Source: Pseudomonadota bacterium (GTDB taxonomy: Bacteria; Pseudomonadota; Alphaproteobacteria; Acetobacterales; Acetobacteraceae). Taken from it: 8,798 bases of DNA. Both the position numbers and the translations under genes were made by a program. The notes under the pieces were generated by a model, which was not told where the DNA came from, did not search any database, and worked only from the letters and a program-made list of their open reading frames with translations. Position 1 is the stretch's first letter. Every line of letters begins with the position of its first letter. This document shows positions 5,625-8,798 of the stretch, piece by piece. The stretch lies in the NCBI GenBank assembly GCA_021784255.1, contig JAJXSZ010000118.1:1-8798 (forward strand), read 5' to 3'.

Positions 5625-6317
5625 CTATTCCCTCGCGTCGACGTAGACGAGTTCCGCCGCCGAGGTCGCCTTGATCTCCAGCCGCTTCTCGCCCGCCATC
5701 GCCACCCCCGCGCGCTCCGGCACGGCGACGCCGTTGATGGCCAGCGTGCCGCGCGACGCAACGAGATAGACCACGCGTCCCGGCCCTGGAGTCACGATAT
5801 GGGTCGCGCCGATTTCCAAGGTGCCAGCAGCGAAAGCTGCGTCGGCATAGAGCGGCAATGCCGATTCATCGCGCTGCTCGCGCCCGTCTGCCAGCACCGC
5901 GATGCCACCGCGCGGAAAACGCCGCGTCGCCCAGCCGGGCGCCACCCGCGCGCGGTCCGGCCGGATCCAGATCTGGAACAGCCGCGTCGGCTCGGTCTCC
6001 CGGTTGTGCTCGGCGTGCACGATGCCGGTGCCGGCGTGCATCACCTGGATGTCGCCCGCCGCCGTCCGCCCCTCGTTGCCGAGGCTGTCGCGGTGCGTGA
6101 TCGCGCCCTCGCGTACATAGGTGATGATCTCCATCTCCCGGTGCGGATGCGGGTCGAACCCCGTGCCCGGCGCGATCGTGTCGTCGTTCCAGACCCGCAG
6201 CGCGCCGAACCCCATCCGCGCGGGATCGTGGTAGCCGGCGAAGCTGAAATGGTGCCGGGCATTCAGCCATTCGTTCTGAAAGGCGCCGAGGCCGTCGAGC
6301 GGCCGCACGTCGATCAT
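5625..6317 (-). CDS. Pirin family protein (YhaK/YhhW-like bicupin)
   Basis: Pirins are bicupin proteins that bind a metal ion, usually iron; some bacterial members, such as E. coli YhhW, show quercetin 2,3-dioxygenase activity, but the natural role is often unknown. The product is 230 aa, the usual length of the short YhhW-type pirins. The metal ligands are visible as H57 and H59 in DPHPHREMEIITYV (56-69) and H101 and E103 in GIVHAEHN (98-105). The family segment VMHAGTGIVHAEHN and the following LFQIWIRP (113-120) are present. The C-terminal cupin is degenerate, as is normal. The ATG at 6317 has GGAGGA 7 nt upstream. It is the last gene of the minus-strand unit, 37 bp after marR, and the palindrome in that gap makes it the likely target of the MarR protein. 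Substrate is not predictable. Confidence 0.92.
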   Translation of the reverse strand: MIDVRPLDGLGAFQNEWLNARHHFSFAGYHDPARMGFGALRVWNDDTIAPGTGFDPHPHREMEIITYVREGAITHRDSLGNEGRTAAGDIQVMHAGTGIVHAEHNRETEPTRLFQIWIRPDRARVAPGWATRRFPRGGIAVLADGREQRDESALPLYADAAFAAGTLEIGATHIVTPGPGRVVYLVASRGTLAINGVAVPERAGVAMAGEKRLEIKATSAAELVYVDARE

Positions 6318-6336
6318 CGTCAGGTCCTCCGGTTAT

Positions 6337-6354
6337 TCGTTCGATATCGAACGA
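6337..6354. promoter_or_regulatory. 18-bp perfect palindrome, probable MarR operator
   Basis: TCGTTCGATATCGAACGA is a perfect inverted repeat that abuts the marR stop codon (6355-6357) and ends 6 bp before the GGAGGA ribosome-binding site of pirin. MarR dimers bind palindromes of about this size. Its place in front of pirin suggests that the neighbouring MarR represses pirin from an internal promoter. No U-tract follows, so a terminator is unlikely. I saw no second copy upstream of marR. Confidence 0.75.
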
Positions 6355-6888
6355 TCAGCCGGGGATGTGGTCGCTCGCCTCCTTCGCCGCAAGGGCACAG
6401 GCGCTGCCCGGCATTGCCGCCGCGGCATGGCCGAGCTTGCGCAGCAGCGCCGCCAGCCGCTCCAGCTCCGGGCGGGTCAGCCCGCCCATCGCCAGCGCGA
6501 TATCGGCGGCATGGCGCGGGAACAGTTCCTCGATCAGCGCCCGCCCGCGATCGGTCAGCCCGACGGTGACGCTGCGCCGGTCGCTGGTGGCGCGGCAGCG
6601 CGCGATCAGGTCCCTGGCCTGCAGCTTGTCGAGCACGTCGGTCATGTTCGCGGCGGAGGTCAGCACCTTGCGGCCCAGCTCGCGCTGGCTCATCGGCCCC
6701 TTGTGCAGCAGCGCCTCGAGCACGCCGATCTGCGTCGTCGTCAGGGCATGCGCGGCGAGCAGCGGCTCGACCGCGCCGACCACCGCGCGGGCCGCCCGCA
6801 GCAGCTTAACGTAGGCCCTGACGGCCGCGATGGTGCAGGGTGCCTCGACGCCATACATCGTCCCCCGAGGCGGGGTCGAACCATCCAT
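6355..6888 (-). CDS. MarR-family transcriptional regulator
   Basis: This is a small winged-helix regulator of 177 aa, slightly longer than the family's usual 140-160. The order is an N-terminal dimerisation helix (about 21-48), a winged helix-turn-helix (about 50-116) with LTTTQIGVLEALLHKGPMSQ, RELGRKVLTSAANMTDVLDKL as the recognition helix part, and the wing TSDRRSVTVGLTDRG (101-115), then C-terminal dimerisation helices. The wing D-R-R motif is characteristic. Start ATG 6888 has GGAAG close upstream and lies 15 bp after the stress-protein stop. ATG 6858 (residue 11) is an alternative with a closer family fit. Such regulators often respond to phenolic, oxidant or electrophile signals; C18 and C98 could be redox-sensitive, but this is speculative. 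The probable target is the downstream pirin gene through the palindrome at 6337-6354. Confidence 0.93.
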   Translation of the reverse strand: MDGSTPPRGTMYGVEAPCTIAAVRAYVKLLRAARAVVGAVEPLLAAHALTTTQIGVLEALLHKGPMSQRELGRKVLTSAANMTDVLDKLQARDLIARCRATSDRRSVTVGLTDRGRALIEELFPRHAADIALAMGGLTRPELERLAALLRKLGHAAAAMPGSACALAAKEASDHIPG

Positions 6889-6903
6889 TTTCTTCCGTCC
6901 GTT

Positions 6904-7770
6904 TCACCGGCACATCAACACCGGCAGCGTCGCGTGCTCCAGCACATGGCGCGTCACCCCGCCGAGGATCAGCTGGCGCAGGCGCGAATGGGAATAGGCG
7001 CCCATCGCCATCAGGTCGGCGCCGAACTCCGCGGCACCCTTCAGCAATCCCGCGCCGACGTCGCGGTCCACCGGGCGGAAGACTGCGATATCGGCATTGA
7101 TGTCGTGCAGCGCCAGGTAGGCCTGCAGGTCCGCCGCCCCCGGCCCGCGGCGGTGATACTCGTCCGCGGTCAGGATCCGCACCGCGGCGGCGCGCTTCGA
7201 CCACGGCAGCACCGCCTGCACCGCCGCCGCCGACTCCGCCGTGCCGTTCCAGGCGATGGCGACGCGGGTGCCCAGCGTCGCCGGCGCCGCGTGCGGGGCG
7301 ATCAGCACCGGCCGGCCGGAATCGAACAGCACCGCGTGCAGCGCGTCCGAGGAGGAGACGTCCTCCCCCACCTCCGGGTGCGGCACGATGGTGAGGTCGG
7401 CAAGCCGCGCCTGCTGCGCAACCAGGTCCTCCTCGCGGCCGGTGATGGCGGCGAAGCTCGCGGTGGCCGTCCCCGCCCCGGGCCGGGCATCGGCCAGGGT
7501 CAGGCCGTGGGTGGCGACGAAGCGGGCGAACATCTCGTGCACGGCGCGGGCCCGTTCGCCGGACTCCTTCTCCGTCGCCGTCATCATCTCCTCGATCATC
7601 GCGCCGGAGAGCCCCTCGCCCGCCAGCGGCGCGACGTCGCGCGAATCGACGCGGACGTGCAGCGCCGTCACATGGGCCGTCCAGCTCCGCGCGACCATGA
7701 GCGCCATCGTCAGCGCCGCCTCTCCGGCAGCGGTGCTGGTCAGCGGCAGCAGCAGCTTGCGGATCGCCAT
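6904..7770 (-). CDS. Universal stress protein with two Usp domains
   Basis: The 288-aa product has two tandem Usp domains, the usual arrangement in long members of this family. Domain 1 spans about residues 1-155, starting IRKLLLPLTSTAAGEAAL. Domain 2 spans about 165-288, starting TRVAIAWNGTAESAAAVQAV. Domain 2 ends in MGAYSHSRLRQLILGGVTRHVLEH and LPVLM, which is the modified nucleotide-binding G-x2-G-x9-G type motif; the corresponding part of domain 1 (VPHPEVGEDVSSSDALHAVLF) lacks it. Usp proteins are cytoplasmic and linked to starvation, oxidative and hypoxic stress; the precise role here is unknown. The ATG at 7770 has AGGAG 8 nt upstream; an open extension to 8004 has no such site and overlaps the neighbouring gene. 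marR follows after 15 bp, suggesting co-transcription. Confidence 0.92.
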   Translation of the reverse strand: MAIRKLLLPLTSTAAGEAALTMALMVARSWTAHVTALHVRVDSRDVAPLAGEGLSGAMIEEMMTATEKESGERARAVHEMFARFVATHGLTLADARPGAGTATASFAAITGREEDLVAQQARLADLTIVPHPEVGEDVSSSDALHAVLFDSGRPVLIAPHAAPATLGTRVAIAWNGTAESAAAVQAVLPWSKRAAAVRILTADEYHRRGPGAADLQAYLALHDINADIAVFRPVDRDVGAGLLKGAAEFGADLMAMGAYSHSRLRQLILGGVTRHVLEHATLPVLMCR

Positions 7771-7846
7771 GCTCGGTTCTCCTTCCCGGTCCCTTGAAAG
7801 GGTAGCACACACTTCGCCGCCGGCGTCATGCCGGTGCAAGGCCGGG
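7771..7846. other. 76-bp gap between the kinase and stress-protein genes
   Basis: Besides the AGGAG ribosome-binding site of the stress-protein gene, this gap holds two small inverted repeats: CCCTT-GA-AAGGG (7791-7802) and a CCGGC/GCCGG stem near 7819-7833. Neither has a T-tract. An internal promoter is possible, but I could not identify convincing hexamers. Confidence 0.35.
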
Positions 7847-8798
7847 TCAGCCGACCGCCTGCACCATGCCGGCGCGCCGCAGCGCCGCGAGGATGGCCGC
7901 CGCCGCCGCCGGCGCGTCGGTGGCCTCGACCGCCAGCCAGTCGCCCGGCCCCGGATCGCCGGCGAGCGCGGATTCCAGCACCCGCAGGTCGGCGTCGGAG
8001 GCATCGGCCCGGCGCGCGGCGATGCGCGCGCGCAGCGTCGGCGCCGGCGCGGTCAGCCAGACCCCGAGAAACGGCTGCTCGCCCGCGGCGCGGCGCAGCA
8101 GCGCGCGATGCGCCGGGTTCATGAAGGTCGCATCGGCGATCGCCCCGTGGCCGCGCGCCGCCCGCGCCATCGCCGCCAGGGCCTTGAAAACATTCTCGCT
8201 CGCGGCCGGCGTGTAGGCTTCCTCGCCGAGCCGCACCTCCGGTGCCACGCCGTGCAGACGCTTGCGCACCTCGTCCGAGCGCAGCACCAGCGCCCCCGGC
8301 GCCGCACCGATCGCCGGGGCGAGGAGCCGCGCGACCGTGGATTTGCCGACCCCCGGCAGGCCGCCGATGGCGAGCACGAAGCCGGGCGGCGGGGCGAGAT
8401 AGGCGCGGGCGCGGGCCAGCCCGGCGCGTCCCGCCTCAGCCTCGCCGCGCGTCGCCGAGACATGCGCGCGGATCATGGCTCGCAGCGACATGAACAGCGG
8501 CAGGCCGGTGACCAGCCCGGCATCGCCGTCGCGGGCGACGAAGCGGTTGAGCACCCGGTTCGCCGCCGCCCGGCCGGCCCGCGTCTCGAGGTCCATGAGC
8601 AGGAAGGCGAGATCGTAGCCGATGTCGAAGCAGGCCAGCGCCTCGTCGAACTCCAGCGCGTCGATCGGCGCCGGGCGCCCGCCCCAGAGCACGATGTTGC
8701 CGAGATGCAGGTCGCCGTGCAGGCGCCGCAGCCGCTCCGGCCGGCCGGCGAGCCACGGCCCGAGCGCGGCCAGCGCGGCCAGCGCCCCGGCGCGCCAC
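7847..8798 (-). CDS. Bifunctional APH-like / AAA P-loop kinase protein, 5' end missing
   Basis: The last 316 residues are visible; the true start is beyond the right edge. The GTG at 8692 is internal, since the frame stays open to 8798 and the essential HGD motif lies upstream of it. Part one resembles aminoglycoside phosphotransferase-like kinases: the catalytic loop HGDLHLGN (visible residues 27-34), then IDALEFDEALACFDIGYDLAFLLMDLE, where the acidic residues match the metal-binding part. Part two is a P-loop domain starting FVLAIGGLPGVGKST (140-154), followed by LRSDEVRKRLHG (172-183) and ADATFMNPAHRALLRRAA (221-238), typical of the ATP-binding domain fused to these kinases. Such fusions are often annotated as bifunctional aminoglycoside phosphotransferase/ATP-binding proteins; their substrate is generally unknown and antibiotic resistance should not be assumed. 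They are often found beside stress proteins, as here. Confidence 0.9.
   Translation of the reverse strand, partial: WRAGALAALAALGPWLAGRPERLRRLHGDLHLGNIVLWGGRPAPIDALEFDEALACFDIGYDLAFLLMDLETRAGRAAANRVLNRFVARDGDAGLVTGLPLFMSLRAMIRAHVSATRGEAEAGRAGLARARAYLAPPPGFVLAIGGLPGVGKSTVARLLAPAIGAAPGALVLRSDEVRKRLHGVAPEVRLGEEAYTPAASENVFKALAAMARAARGHGAIADATFMNPAHRALLRRAAGEQPFLGVWLTAPAPTLRARIAARRADASDADLRVLESALAGDPGPGDWLAVEATDAPAAAAAILAALRRAGMVQAVG

Noticed and set aside
7771..8004. Extended start of the universal stress protein
   Set aside because: The extension overlaps the kinase gene, lacks a ribosome-binding site and adds Arg/Pro-rich shadow sequence before the normal MAIRKLLLPL start.
8436..8798. 120-aa minus-strand open frame at the right edge
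   Set aside because: It is out of frame with the kinase gene, whose HGDLHLGN motif is encoded in the frame continuing to 8798.
7847..8798. Acquired aminoglycoside-resistance gene
   Set aside because: The fusion to a P-loop kinase domain, the host-like composition and the stress-gene context fit an uncharacterised chromosomal kinase family, not a mobile resistance determinant.

Overview
This is a GC-rich window with tightly packed genes that looks like bacterial chromosome, most likely from an alphaproteobacterium. The order mnmG-rsmG-parA-parB, the alphaproteobacterial style of RsmG and ParA/ParB, a parS site encoding 'VSRET' at the start of rsmG, and a secreted protein resembling PEP-CTERM families together suggest Rhodospirillales, perhaps Acetobacteraceae. 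That placement is inferred from protein style and was not checked by a database search.

Layout. (1) 1-134, minus: the 5' end of a secreted protein gene with a GTG start. (2) 135-613: a 479-bp gene-free region holding five imperfect 17-18-bp direct repeats (151-238), a 12-bp palindrome (257-268), and four exact-period 13-bp repeats (322-373) whose cores resemble weak DnaA boxes. (3) 614-4540, plus: the mnmG-rsmG-parA-parB cluster. Consecutive genes are 20 bp apart or overlap as ATGA. Two parS-type sites lie in a 52-bp-spaced direct repeat at the 5' end of rsmG. (4) 4537-5415, minus: an XRE-type regulator converging on parB, with stop codons overlapping by 4 bp. (5) 5416-5624: the upstream region of that gene, plus two hairpins ending the next minus-strand unit. 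(6) 5625-8798, minus: a probable operon read right to left as APH/AAA kinase fusion (5' end outside the window), tandem universal stress protein, MarR regulator, pirin. An 18-bp perfect palindrome sits between marR and pirin.

How the genes work together. MnmG modifies the wobble uridine of certain tRNAs and RsmG methylates 16S rRNA. ParA, ParB and parS form the chromosome-partitioning system. This cluster is characteristically near the replication origin, so the repeat-rich region upstream of mnmG is a candidate origin or origin-proximal control region. The right-hand unit looks like a stress or redox module in which MarR probably controls pirin.

The points most worth a second look are the two repeat arrays upstream of mnmG, the duplicated parS segment, an MnmG that appears to lack about 50-60 residues of its C-terminal linker, and the marR/pirin operator. 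No CRISPR array, transposase, tRNA or rRNA gene was seen, and nothing amounts to a clearly new multi-gene system.
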